Of a DNA stretch of 64,000 nucleotides, positions 34,375-47,045 are shown piece after piece (position 1 is the first letter of the stretch; the number at the start of each line of letters is the position of its first letter). This DNA is from Mytilus galloprovincialis (taxonomy: Eukaryota > Mollusca > Bivalvia > Mytilida > Mytilidae). Position numbers and translations under genes: made by a program. The stretch is taken from the NCBI RefSeq assembly GCF_965363235.1, contig NC_134845.1, forward strand, positions 31,560,524 to 31,624,523, read 5' to 3'. The notes under the pieces are model-generated. The model worked only from the letters and a program-made list of their open reading frames with translations. It did not search any database and was not told the DNA's origin.

Positions 34375-34660
34375 AGTCCACTGGATTTTAGGCTGAATGG
34401 ACAATTTACGTCTCGGCGATTAATTGGAATCGAAATTGATCTCACATAAACACCCGAAATATCCCCCTTTTAACTGTAATTTGCATATTTCCCTTTATTT
34501 CGTAATGTATTTACCTGTCCGTCTGTAATCTATTAAAAGAAAACATTTTCTATAGAAATCTCGTATAATGTGTTAAACCCCGACACATTAACCTCGTCTG
34601 TGGAGTTAAAACAGGCTTTGGTCAGTTAATGTGACTTTAATAATAGAGGTGCCAAACTTT
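34375..34660. promoter_or_regulatory. Candidate cis-regulatory or conserved noncoding block
   Basis: A non-repetitive stretch of mixed composition, unlike its AT-rich, repeat-laden surroundings. It contains a homeodomain-type GCGATTAATTGG, an octamer-like ATTTGCATAT, and a loose inverted pair GTGTTAAACC / GACACATTAACC. There is no open frame. Calling it regulatory is inference from word content only. Confidence 0.25.
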
Positions 34661-34952
34661 TGTTTAATATGAATGTCATAATGTGACTAAAGTTCAAAAT
34701 ATTTTCACTTCAGTTACACCGAGTAAGAAAATATTACATAAATGCTGAAATTCTGATTATTTCACAGGTCTCTAACTCATTTACTACAACAAATAAATGA
34801 ATATACATGTTTTCAACAATATTGAAATAAACCGGAATGTACGTTCTACATGAGGAGACAGAAAGTTTTTTTTTTCTCGAAATATGACCTTCATTGCATT
34901 CAAAAGTTGTTAGATATTTCCACAGCCGCAGCATACCTCTGCCTACAATAAG

Positions 34953-35120
34953 CAGTGGCTGATCCAGGGGGGGGGGGGGGGGTTCCGGGGGTGCGCACCC
35001 CCCTTTATTTTTGCCGATCAATGCATTTGTATCGGGACATATGTTTTGCACCCCCCCTGCACCCCCCCCTTTGCCCTGGGTTAGCACCCCCCCTTTCGAA
35101 AATTCCTGCATCCGCCCCTG
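34953..35120. mobile_element. MITE with CAGTGGC / GCCCCTG ends, C/G-run expanded
   Basis: The left end CAGTGGCTGATCCAGG is inversely matched by CCTGCATCCGCCCCTG. The family matches 14413-14566. Inside are several runs of G or C (GGG tract at 34966-34982; CCC tracts near 34998, 35053, 35065 and 35088). A 5-7-bp direct repeat (ATAAG, perhaps ATAAGCA) lies at both edges. The proline- and glycine-rich frames across it are artefacts of the G/C runs. Confidence 0.8.
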
Positions 35121-35122
35121 AT

Positions 35123-35940
35123 AAGCACTTTACACATAACAATATCTACATATATAAAAACAAAATGGAGGGGGTTTATAGGCTTTCTTTTCGAAATTGT
35201 ATCTTGCGGTTATGTCTTGTCATAAGCCAACATGTTCACACCCAGTCTTAATATGTTTATTATTTACTATAATGAAACAGTTAAAGAACATGTCAAAGTT
35301 AACCATACAACAATGACAAAAAAAAAAACAACTTGTCATGACATTTGAAAGTAATCGGAATTCATTGACCAATCACAACTTTCAAAATAATTCTCACTGT
35401 AACTTCCGAATTGTTTTAATATCCGGTCTGTTGTTTCCCTTTCACTTGCTTTAGATAATGATGGCTATAATAGGTAACAGTGACACGAGTGACAGCCACA
35501 ATGTTATTCCTCACGGCATCGTAACATCATTTTTAACGGGTGTTTAGTAAACATTATTGTGTGATTTCAATCTGTAAATCAACAGGGAGTCAATTATTTT
35601 ACTGAAACTATTTTTTTTTAAATTTAGGATATTAAAACTAATTATTGAACTCTTGTCTACTTTTTTTATTCCCAAAAACTAACAAAGTGTCAAATTGGAA
35701 ATTTAGATTAAAAGATACATGCTCAAAATAAGTTTTCAACCTTACGTAAGCTGGTACGACACAAATCGCTTATTTCTGAAAGCTGAAAATAATTTGCAGA
35801 GCATGAAAGGATCTTAATATATTAGAATAGTAAAATTAATATCCGATAAACTTGGCAGCATGTTTCAATAAAAGATGATTCTCATTTAAGCAAACCGAAA
35901 CAAAGTTCCACTCAAAATATAAAGAATACCATATGTAAAC
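35123..35940. other. Unassigned AT-rich DNA
   Basis: No gene recognised. A short ATG frame at 35458-35547 (about 30 codons) has no family resemblance. Confidence 0.35.
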
Positions 35941-35944
35941 TCGG

Positions 35945-36085
35945 GGCCCTTAATAGCTTGCTTTTTGGTGTGAACCAAGGCTCTGTGTTGAAGACCATAT
36001 ATACTTTGACCTATAATGGTTTACTTTAACAAATTGCGACTTCGATGGCGAGTTGTCTCATTGGCACTCATACTACATCTTCTCA
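35945..36085 (+). repeat. R1 repeat, diverged plus copy
   Basis: GGGGCCCTTAATAGCTTGCT, then GAAGACCATATA, GGCGAGTTGTCTCATTGGCA and CATACTACATCTTC match the family order. Confidence 0.75.
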
Positions 36086-38880
36086 CATTTATCAACCTTA
36101 AATTGTCATGCTGCTGCACATCGCCTATTCTAGACGAAAACTTATATATAGTAATGGTTAAACTGACTTGCCCATTGTACCCTCTTGTTGCATATTTGTG
36201 TTTTACTGCCATGAATTTCGATCTGTTGCATGCCGAACATTACAAGACCTATATTGCTAAATATAATCGGTGTACCCATTACACTACCCTTTAACTAAAA
36301 GTTTGAATGAAAATGATGGAAGAAATGAATTGAACGAACAATACATGAATAATAAGAGGTTTGGATGAGAAACAATGAATTTATAAAGATAATGCCTATT
36401 TCATTTGCACATCAATCAATTAAAATCAAATGGAAACTAAACATTATTAGAGGAATTCGGACATATCTATGTCAAATACACGTTGGTAAAATATTCCCTA
36501 AATGGGCTTAAAATGTTCATCGCGCACGGGTTATTCAGGAAACAAAAAGAGTCGGTCACTAATGTTGTTCACGTTTTTGGTAAAATTCAAACTTTTCTAA
36601 GTATATTTGACTTTCGCAGAACGATTTGCAACGATGATTTTTTCTGGTGTTTCACGGAAATTACATTTGTAAACATGAGTAAAAATAGACTTATAGAATG
36701 GGTTGTATGTTTTTATGTATTGGGTTTTGAAAAAAACCGGATTGACTGATTCAAGACATATATACGTTGCCTTTATAAGTCTTATTTTTTTGTAAGTACA
36801 TCTATTGAAAAGCAGTACAGTGTAAACAGGAATTTATATTCAGTAATGCCAAAATAGTTGTCAATAAATGATTTGGCAGAAAACATGGTTTTTGTCATAA
36901 CATGTATTTGTGATCATTTGTTCCTTGTATAACGGAAGATATAAAGATAGAAGATGTGTCGACAGTGTCCATGGTTCTGATCAAAAGATACAATGTGTTA
37001 ACTCTGGTCTTTGGTGGAGAATAAAGGATAGATACCAAGTGTTGACTCTATCTGCATTAATCAAATTAACGGTTTATGGTTTAAATCTGATGCAAAAGTT
37101 ACGGATCATAAACCTCTCAATACCCCTTGTCTAGATTATTTTTTTAGTTTTAACTTGAATTTTTTTCTCACATCAGCTATGTTTCTTAACAATTCAACTT
37201 TAAAAAGCTGAGGCGAGAAGATAATTGTGATTCCAATATGGAGATTTTTGCAATATCTGATAACCTAAAAGGCAATTTATCTGTTATCCAACTAAAACAT
37301 CTTTTTTTGTACAATTTGTGCGATTTTATCTCAGTAATAACGTATAAATAACATATTTATTTCCTTTAACAAAGAACTTCTGTTTTGTCGTAACTATCAT
37401 ATTTCTTGTTACAAAATGAAGCCGCTAATGTTAGGACGGTATTTTTGATGAATTATGGCCAGAACATGTAGTTAGATCGTCTGGGACAAAGATATCACAA
37501 GAAAAAGGCGGGAAACTATCCGTCTTAATTTCACTGATTATTATAACATTGACCTTACAAAACGACAAGTACTAACGACCAATGATAACTCTAAATGACA
37601 TTCCATTTATCACGGCACATGTTCTCTCTTCATAATTCGTACGTGCAAGGTCTAACCAAAATACTATCGTCTGCCGGTTTTGTAATGTCGGAACAATTGA
37701 ATTGTTTTGAAAAAACCTAACGAATACGTTTTGGTGTATGATCTATCTTTTATACCTTATGATCAATAGCTATTATTACTGTCAACTTGCAGTTTGTTTG
37801 TGTTGTTGTTATGATAAATAGAAAACTTTGTTTCTGTAATAAATGCGGCATGTGCCACGGAATTGTGTGTCCTTCAATATTTATTTTAAGATTCGATCAA
37901 AACAGAATTACCCTTTGATCATTTTTTATGTGAAATATTTCAATTTAAGTTTTGAAATTTTTTATATATATGTAACAAGTTTTGAAAATTTACAAATAAC
38001 TGGAGCTTTTTTCAAAGTTATAAACGTATTCATACGAAACGTCCATCGGTCATATGAATAGCCAGATCTACAAACGAACACTCTCGTGTCGCCAGTGGAC
38101 AATGGCGAGCAAAGTTAAAAGAAAACGTACGAAAGTGACCATCAATTTCAAAGAATATTGGAAGTAAAGTAAGGGTTTTATAGTGTAAACAACTAAAAGA
38201 GTAACATCATTGCTCTCTGTTTTATTAGTAAACGCACCTTTAAGTGGTTATTTCAAAATTTTATGGCCACTTCATTCTTTCATTTATATTAAGCGTCCAG
38301 TCCCTTTATACTCTACGTTCAAAATATAAAATTCAGTACTAAATTTCAATTTTTATTATTTTTATGGAAGTTTTCTTTAAAACCATACTCCTTCATTGAA
38401 ACTATATGGCTAGTTAATTACTTTTTAATTCAGTTTTTCGACATCTCTCAAAACACACCACCATGCCGATAGCATCTTAATACATACCCTTCCAAACCAC
38501 GATGACATATTTGCATAAATCAAAACGGAACACTGTGTAATTATAAAACTTTTAAACTTAAAATACCTTTTCAAAAACTTCTCATCTCAATGCCGTGACT
38601 TACAAGATTAATATGTTACCAACATGCAAAATGGTGGGGTCACATAGTTTTAAAACTATAAGTGTTGACACTTACATGTACAAAGTTTGGGGAAGTAATT
38701 TTCATCATGGTATCAGTTGAAAAACACCAAATTAACTGTGTATGTTTCAATACACAATTTTTTTTAAGCTAACGAAAATACAGATTGCTTAAAAAAAACA
38801 AGACAAAAGTAAAGCAATTAGCGGCATACACAGCTAAGCAATGAACTGCTCATTTATATCAATAAAAGCACTAAAACTCA
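36086..38880. other. Unassigned AT-rich DNA; unidentified short frames
   Basis: Open frames at 36483-36749 and 36910-37134 were examined. The second reads GRYKDRRCVDSVHGSDQKIQ, then CVNSGLWWRIKDRYQV, less random than most, but I recognise no domain. A tiny frame at 38102-38167 (MASKVKRKRTKVTINFKEYW, then K and stop) is basic and unassigned. Confidence 0.35.
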
Positions 38881-38886
38881 GACGGA

Positions 38887-39055
38887 AAAGAGGGGCGAAA
38901 GATACCAGAGGGATAGTCAAACTCATATATTGAAAATAAACTGACAACGCCATGGCTAAAAATGAAAAAGAAAAACAGACAAATAATAGTACAGAATTCA
39001 CAACATATAGAAAACTAAAGACTAAGCAACACGAACCCCACCAAAAAACTGGGAG
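38887..39055 (-). repeat. Retroelement 3' tail, truncated minus copy
   Basis: GAGGGGCGAAAGATACCAGA, GACAACGCCATGGCTAAAAA and CAACACGAACCCCACCAAAA match the outer half of the 4485-4795 tail in reverse. Confidence 0.8.
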
Positions 39056-39169
39056 AAAGGTATATAAGTCACAAGTAAAGAAGCAATAATTTTACAGAAT
39101 TCCTAGTTTCTTATGATGATTCCTTACAATTATGCCTTGCTTTGTACATGGATAATCATCTATATAAAT

Positions 39170-39325
39170 TATAAGGACAGGTGGTATATTTGCCAATGAG
39201 ACTACTACAAAATGTATATACACCACCAATTATACCCGGATGTAAGTTGCTATATTATAGGTCACCATACTACCTTCCACAATAAGCAAAAATATGATCC
39301 ATTCCGTATTATCAATCTATAAAAC
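39170..39325 (-). repeat. R1 repeat, minus copy
   Basis: GTATATTTGCCAATGAGACT, then TATAGGTCACCATACTACCT and CCACAATAAGC, then CCATTCCGTATTATCAATCT, in family order. Confidence 0.75.
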
Positions 39326-40750
39326 GTTTTGTGAAATCTGCATTATTCTAAAGCTGTACCTTGCTACATTTATATTGACATATTTCAATAACGTTGAAGG
39401 GGTACAAATGTTTTCAAAATTGTTGAAACAGAATACATTTAAGATAAGAAGGATATCTTAAATACCTTCCTTAAATGGTATCATTAAGCTTTGTTTTCGT
39501 CAGAGGCACATTTATATATACTTTCACTTCTCATGTCATGAACTTTTGTCATTAATTTCATTTTTAATGTGAATTTTGTAATCCATGGTTTTGACACGAG
39601 CAATATACGTTGAACTTATTAATCCAGAAATTATGCCTATAATTTAGGTTATAATTGAGATGGATTCAAAAGGTCAACTAATATTCATTCTTACCTACTT
39701 TTTTGCGTGTTAATTTGTCATTTTATTTGGTAACATATGGTCTGTATGTACACTGTTCAACAATTTGAAAACAATGATAAACGTATTAAAGAGTCGATGT
39801 AAAATATATGAGCGGAGACAGAAAGACCAAGAGATGCCCAGAGATAACCAAAATCTATTCTAACACAAAAGAATTTTTCAGCTTGAAATATAGCTATATA
39901 TCATTGTTAAACGGGTGTTTAAGGTATCGATCCTTTGAAGTTGGAAAAATATGTTACTCAAATTGAAAAATTAAACTATGTTTTTTTCTTAATTTTACAT
40001 TATTTGAATTATCAGTCAAAAATCACAAAATTAGAATAGCCATTTATGACAATTATGCCTCTTAAATGGTGTGGTTGAATAATTAAGACATTTGGTTCAG
40101 ATTACAACGAAGAAAGCATGCGTGTAAGAAGATACATGTGTGAAGAATACAATATGATTGTATGAAAAGGGTTTAAAGGCGGTTAGTATCTAAGTACTAG
40201 AGCAGAAAAACAGAAGAGAAAATGGAAAATACAACGAAAAATAGAAGAAGAGAATATGCATTATCAGTATACTTATACAAGTATCTATAATAAAAAGATA
40301 TTTCTGTTTTATTCCTTAAAAGGGTGACGGTGTTTGTCTTACTTATTTCTCTATCAGTTCACAAGTTGTCGCCTTCGTATTTTGTCCACAAGAGTAACAT
40401 GTTCTGATAAAAAAAGAATCCAAAACCTTTTTAACATTTTTTTTTCGGGAGGGGGGAGGGGTTCTCTTTATATATTTTTTCTAATTCAATCAAAACATAA
40501 TTTTTCTTCTTAAATAAGATGCAAGATTAATGATTTTTCCAAACGATTGAACTGATTATACTATGGAAGATACTGGAAAAGTGTCGCATCTGATATTTCA
40601 ACAAACTGCTCTTACACAACAGTCAGAACAAAGAATGAATGTTATAATTTTATTCCCGTATACAATTAAGAATCATCGAATACATTCACTTAATAGGTTT
40701 GGATAGGCAACAATACGAACATATTATTTAAACAAGTATGATTCCTTTCA
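39326..40750. other. Unassigned AT-rich DNA
   Basis: No feature recognised apart from short G and T runs near 40437-40462. Confidence 0.4.
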
Positions 40751-40751
40751 T

Positions 40752-40835
40752 CTTCGCTAGCCAAGGGTTACGATTCACTCCCGTTCTCTAGAACGTTCTC
40801 TAACGGGAGTGGATCGTAACCCTTGGCTAGTGAAG
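40752..40835. repeat. 84-bp near-perfect palindrome
   Basis: The 34-nt arms (40752-40785 and 40802-40835; for example CTAGCCAAGGGTTACGAT against ATCGTAACCCTTGGCTAG) pair at 32 of 34 positions. The 16-nt centre holds AGAACGTTCT, itself a perfect palindrome, so the whole tract could form a cruciform. One arm recurs near 9463, so it is a mobile or dispersed family. Confidence 0.95.
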
Positions 40836-42385
40836 TTGGAAGCCTTCCCGATGAATGTAAATCATTATTCCAGAAAAAAAACTTCGGGTGAATGAAATTT
40901 ATGTGTTGATTTAATTTTTTTATGAATTGAATAACGATCTTTTACTACCAGCTCTCAATTTTCCGGTGGACCTGAATTACTCAAATATGTTATAAATGAA
41001 AAATGATCTAAATAGAAAAGTACTTAATATATATCTTTACTCATATAATGAACCGTGAAATATGTTTCTACCACAGAAAATGATTTCGTGAGGGCATGTA
41101 TTCATTTATAGACTGACGCTGAAAGTAGTTAAACATGTTCAATGATTCGAAAAATACAAATAGTTTTGTATAGAAAAGAGTTGATAAAATATTTCAAAAT
41201 TATTGAATTCCGTAAATGTAACATGTCAAACGTCGAGCAGTAAGGTTTAGTATTTATTTATATCAATAACAGTAAGGTTTTGGTATTTATTTATATGAAT
41301 AACAGTAAGGTTTTAGTATTATATGTATAACTGTCCAAGATCAATGATGACGCATACATGCATGCAGATGATGTTCATTTTGGATGTATCTAAGTACATA
41401 TAACCTGTCTCGTTTGCAAAAGTCCATTTACGATTCTGTATTTCGAGAGCCCTCTGTTCATTCAGGATTTTAAAAGTATAGCTTCATAAAATTGAAGCAA
41501 ATTATATCATTTTTTTAGGGGGGGGGGGGGTATTTGAATATTTTATTCGGGCGTCCATTTTCTGAACAAATATTATACATTTTTGTTCAGGGTCAAACCC
41601 TTCTGGATTTTCTCGTTGTATTGAAGACCCATTGACGTCCTTGTGATGTTTTCTGCTTTTGGTCGGTTGTTGTCTCTTTGACACATTTCTCGTATCCATT
41701 CAGTGAATGGTATTGCATATGTATTGAGGCTATAGAATTACCTATAAGAAATAAGAATATCACTTCAACAAAACCCACATAAACTGGCAGAATATGGCCT
41801 CATATAGGAAATTCCAGTGAATCCAAATTTTTACTGGCCACATACAGATTTAATAATAACTTAGTGCGACACAGGTCGATGTGGTCATTGATAATTATAA
41901 CGGAATTTTCAATTACATTATATTGTTCACTGGTTCAAATTAAAATAATTAAATTTTGGCAGCATTTGACATATCTCAAAATTACTTAAATCTATTAGAA
42001 TATAATTGTAAGCAATAAAAATATCATACTTTCACTTGTCATAATTTTAGTAAGTATTTTGATTGGTCTTTTAAAATTTTGAATTCTTTTTATCTTATTC
42101 ATATAGCTAGTTTGACGAATTTATGATAATGAAATGGGGGTTGCTTGCGTTATGTTTTATTTTAAAGAAGATTTCATGAATAAAATATGAAGACGATAAC
42201 AGACGCGATTCTAAAAACCCTGCAACAATGCTATTAAGAAAAAGGGCTTTTCGACATTTGTCATATTTTCACTCAAATAACAGTATTGTGACTTATTCTA
42301 TAATAACAAGTCTACATTTGGCCCTAGTTTGATATAACTCAGTATATTCCACATACTAGTATACTTCATACTAAACAGGGCCTTA
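40836..42385. other. Unassigned DNA with small repeats
   Basis: CAGTAAGGTTTNGTATT recurs three times near 41240-41320. A G run of about 13 lies at 41518-41530. The segment 41620-41700 (TTGAAGACCCATTGACG, then GGTCGGTTGTTGTCTC and TTTGACACAT) resembles another common mussel repeat end. No gene seen. Confidence 0.4.
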
Positions 42386-42389
42386 TATA

Positions 42390-42640
42390 GCTGGTTATGC
42401 GGTATGGGCTTTGCTCATTGCTGAAGGCCGTACGGTGACCTACAGTTGTTAATGTCTGTGTCATTTTGGTCTCTTATGGACAGTTGTCTCATTTGCAATC
42501 ATACCACATTTTCTTTTTTTATATCGTCTTATGCCTTTGCAACCGTTCTACATGTTGTCTCAGTGTTTATGTTAGTAAATGTCTCTTGTCAGTGGAGAGT
42601 TGTATCGTTTGCAATCATACTACATTTTTTTTATATTATA
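42390..42640 (+). repeat. R1 repeat, plus copy with a second partial copy
   Basis: TTATGCGGTATGGGCTTTGC, TGAAGGCCGTACGGTGACC, then CAGTTGTCTCATTTGCAATC make the first copy (to about 42515). AGTGGAGAGTTGTATCG with TTTGCAATCATACTACA (42590-42630) repeats its 3' part. Confidence 0.85.
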
Positions 42641-42644
42641 TGAA

Positions 42645-45615
42645 ATATCGTATATGTTTTCGCCGATGTAATGAAGTGTCGAGCCGTAAATATTTGGGTC
42701 CTCTGTTTTTTGTATTTTGTTGTGGTTGAAAAATAGCTCTTATCAATTTGACCACATACTATAAAACGTTTTAAAATCTAAATAATTCAGAAAAACAACT
42801 GCATAAAATGGAAATAAGTTTTGACATACATGATGGCAAACACAATATTACCCTTTTTTAATACCATCTTTTACCATTTTATGCTTAATTGTGACTATTA
42901 TAACACTGATTTCCATAAAAATGTCAGAAAAACAATTTATCGTGTAAGATAATTATTTTTATAAATTACAGAAATAAGTACCTGTGGTTAATTTCGCTTA
43001 AAGAAATATAGCATTACTCTATTACAATACAATGCTTAGCTTTTATGACCAATGGAAGTTTACAACGATTTTAAAACATAAAAGGGGCGCAGCTGGCTTC
43101 CGAAAATTTCACGTAAACTCGTCAAGATGGATTACTCTCAATTTCAAAGAACCTCATTTTAAATTCTTGAATAAATTTCAATTACAAAAGTTGTTACAAT
43201 GTAATTGTCATCTTACACAATCCTATTATCGTACTGATTGATTCTTTTTATTTCATTTAATTTACGTCTTTTAATCCGCCATATTGACGTAACAAATTTC
43301 TCGCGTGATTTCATTTTAAATAGCAACGTTGTCGGTAATTGAATGCCAGTATCACTGTTTACGTTTTTTATGATGTTTGAATACTTATGTACGCCGAAAT
43401 TGATGCCTTAGGTCCTAAACTTGGTTCGAATAATGGCCGAAGAATAGTTTAGAAATACTTGTGAAAAGTATATATCTAATGAATTATTGCGCTGCAAAAA
43501 CAAATTAATAATAAGGATCTATTGGCAACTTAACTTTTTTTTTACAAAAGTTTAAGAAAAAAGAAAGTCTAAATGTCACTTATTACAACTGCAAACTCCA
43601 AAGTTTCAGTCTAATGATTTATTAGAACATTATTTTTCCCTTTAATGCGAATGAGGGAGCACATCTTTATCTTTGCAGTTTTAATTTCAAATGTGTACTA
43701 ACTTTCTTTTTGTATATCCTATATAACTTTCAGGATTGCTTAATATATCCATTCGCTCTTGATATATGGGAGCATTTTCCCAGTCTAAAGTAGTAACTCT
43801 AAACGAAAGGTATTTCTTTAATGTTAAACCGATGGCTTCCAGCGAAGATTGCCGGTAATACTTAACAATGATATTAATATCACAAAAACCTGCTTTCTTT
43901 CAACTTATTACAAGATTTTCAGGACAGAAAATCCCAAATCCATTAATGGATTACACGAACGAACACTTGAGATTCGTCTTGCGTAACATTAACTAAAATT
44001 ATGAGTGATTTATCAGCCGTATTTACGTATGACTTCATATGATAATAAGCTAGAGTAAACCAGTGCTTACTGTTTCAATAATCTGTTTAAATGCTTTTGC
44101 ATGTTAAAAGTCATAAAGATAGGGAAAATTGCTTTCCAAAACTGCAGGTCTTCCTGTCAGGGTATCATATATTAAATGATTAAATGAACTTGTCTCATAC
44201 AAACAGTTGTAGTCGATCCTTAGTGGGGACTTTAGTCTAGATATGGTAGACTTTTTGGTAAAATGTGGCTCATAGATTTAAACTGAATTTTGAAATGATA
44301 AAATGGAATTTAAGATGGGTATTGTTATAATAATACGGTGTAAATTAAAATGTGAAAAAAAAACGGTATGCAGCGACAAAATCGGTACAGAGGGGCGGGA
44401 CATTTCATTGAAGTCTATTAACATAAAGTGCATTGTCTTTATCAAGTGTATAGAACTCGTTCAGTTAGGTTACAGTCATGATTTTGGCAAAGTAAGAAAA
44501 TCGATCCTTTGATCTTGTGGAGTTCATATTATTTTTCATGATGTTTTAATCGACCTGGGGGATAAAGTTATGTTTTTAATAAATTACCTATTTGACTACT
44601 GAATTTCTATCTTTTATCCAAACAAACAAGGTTTTAACCGCGTTTGTACGATGGTCATGTTGTTCATCTAGTCTCTAAGCCAGCTTACGTAACCTGAAGG
44701 AATTAATTTCAAATGCAATTGTATATCCTTTTAACGATGTTGTATGTTTTCTTTGCCCTTAAGCATGTGTAACCATAATCCAATATTTTCAAATCTTGAG
44801 GAATACCTTCAACAAGTTGTTTGTATGGAACATGTTTACAACCAAGTTTGAGTAGGCAAAACATTTAATCTGTTTAAAATAAAAGACTTATGGTCGAAAA
44901 TGGCTCATATACATGTATATAGGTCAAACATAGAGTTTAGTACTGATAGACATAAGACCAATGTTAAACCTAAACGGTATTAATAGCTTCCGAAATGTTT
45001 TCAAACAATTTTTCATTAGCATGTTAGTTGATTGACCTGTATAACTTTTTGGATTTGAGTGTCTAAATATTCATATTTTTATTGTTGTCGTATAAACATA
45101 AGAAAATATACAACATTAAATTTCATAAATTATATTTGTTTGGCAGTACAATCCATTAATGTACGTCATTTCAACAGGACATTATTATGACACCGGTCGC
45201 TGAATTAATTTCTTAAAGATGTCAAAAATGATACCTACCTGACAATTTACAATGCTTTATAATTCACATGTTTGAAGTCTATATGCATATTAATTTTAAT
45301 TAGCAGAATTTCCTTGAATCTTCACAACACCCATGTGTGTAAAAACGTACATATACAACAAAGATGTCTGACCTAATTTTAACTGCATAATTTCCATTCT
45401 TAGATTTGTTTCAAGGTCAAAAGGACACGTATTGAAAAAGTCTGATTCCATTTCTATTGTGCTTGTTTTGGTTTTTTTGGGTTTGTATAGTCATTTCAAA
45501 TGTTTAATGATTTCTAACGTTGTATCGTCAATATTGAAAATTGTTGTGAGCTGAAACAAAAGAGTAAAACACTTATTATGTCTCTTTTTTAGATTCATAT
45601 CAATGAGTTCTAATT
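42645..45615. other. Unassigned AT-rich DNA
   Basis: No coding exon, RNA gene or element boundary recognised over about 3 kb. Confidence 0.4.
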
Positions 45616-45619
45616 TTTT

Positions 45620-46120
45620 ACGTCAAGTGCACCTGGCCTTCTATGTTGGAAACACGTTGTTTAGTTTTACGTCAAATGCACCTGAGCTTCTATGTTGGTG
45701 TCAAGTGCACTAGATCGTCTATGTTTAGGTTAACGTCAAGCGCACCTGATCTTCTATATTGGTAACACTATGTTTAGCGTTACGTGAAATGCGCCTGATC
45801 TTCTATATGGTAACACTATGTTTAGCGTTACGTGAAGTGCACCTGATCTTCTATATTTGTAACACTATGTTTAGCGTTACGTGAAGTGCGCCTGATCTTC
45901 TATATGGTAACACTATGTTTAGCGTTACATGAAGTGCACCTGATCTTCTATATGGTAACACTATGTTTAGCGTTACGTGAAGTGCGCCTGATCGTCTGTA
46001 TTGGTAACACTATGTTTAGCGTTACGTGAAGTGCGCCTGATCTTCTATATTTGTAACACTTTATGTTTAACGTTACGTGAAGTGCACCTGATCTTCTATA
46101 TTGGTAACAGTATGTTTATC
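45620..46120. repeat. Minisatellite, 48-51-bp unit, about 10 copies
   Basis: The unit core is CACTATGTTTAGCGTTACGT, then GAAGTGCGCCTGATCTTCTA. TGTTTAGCGT starts at 45771, 45819, 45868, 45916, 45964 and 46013, then variants at 46064 and 46113, giving spacings of 48, 49, 48, 48, 49, 51 and 49. Units before 45771 are more diverged, so the array grew rightward or was homogenised in its middle. No frame is kept open. Confidence 0.97.
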
Positions 46121-46204
46121 ATTTCGAGTAACTGTTATTTTTACTATGAAGTCGTTACAAGAGTTTTAGATTCTCTTTTATCTATAGATATGCTGTAAGA
46201 TATA

Positions 46205-46466
46205 AGAAAATATGGTATGAGTGCACATTTTGGAAAAGAAATACCATTATAGGTCAAAGTACGGTCTTCAACACGGAGTCGTGGCACACACCGAACAGTA
46301 AGCCGAATAAAGGACCCAAAATGACTATAGTGTAAATCATTCAAACGGAAAACCCAACGGTCTAATCTATATAAATAAACAAGAAACGAGAAACGTATAT
46401 GAACCAGATCATCAAACGACAACTATACTGAACATCAGGTTCTTGACTTGGGACAGGCGCAAACAA
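46205..46466 (-). repeat. Long R1-type repeat, minus copy
   Basis: TATAGGTCAAAGTACGGTC, then CCCAAAATGACTATAGTG, CCAGATCATCAAACGACAAC and CATCAGGTTCTTGACTTGGG. The same order of landmarks recurs at 63035-63310, so it is an extended version of the family. Confidence 0.7.
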
Positions 46467-47045
46467 TGCATCGGGTTTAAACGTTTTAATAGGTACCAAC
46501 CTTAACCCTTACTCGAAACAATAGTGTAACATCACAACATAGAAAGACACACTAGGAAATATTAATTAAAATGGTTACTCAATCAAAAGACATATTTTTA
46601 CATTGTCATTTCTGGCCTTTTATAGCGGACAATGCGGTATGGGCTTTGGTCATTGTTGAAGACCATACGATGACCTATATATATATAGTTGTTAATGTCT
46701 GTGTCATTTGGTCTCTTGTGGAGAGTTGTCTCATTGGCAATCACAAATGCATCGGGTTTAAACGTTTTAATAGGTACCAACCTTAACCCTTACTCGAAAC
46801 AATAGTGTAACATAACAACATAGAAAGACACACTAGGAAATATTAATTGAAATGGTTACTCAATCAAAAGACATATTTTTACATTGTCATTTCGGGCCTT
46901 TTATAGCGGACTATGCGGTATGGGCTTTGGTCATTGTTGAAGACCATATGGTGACCTTTATATATATATAGTTGTTAATGTCTGTGTCATTTGGTCTCTT
47001 GTGGAGAGTTGTCTCATTGGCAATCATACAACATCTTCTTTTTTT
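46467..47045. repeat. 280-bp direct tandem duplication containing R1
   Basis: ATGCATCGGGTTTAAACG starts at 46467 and again at 46747, exactly 280 bases apart. Both units run through CGAAACAATAGTGTAACAT, AGAAAGACACACTAGGAAAT, the R1 core and GTCTCATTGGCAATCA with only scattered differences (for example TTTCTGGCC against TTTCGGGCC). The junction at about 46742 truncates R1 in unit 1. High identity implies a recent event. Confidence 0.93.

Noticed and set aside
34734..35251. Proline/glycine-rich open frames on both strands
   Set aside because: They span the G/C runs of a MITE; composition explains them.
45620..46120. CRISPR-like array
   Set aside because: Units are contiguous without unique spacers and the DNA is animal; it is a minisatellite.
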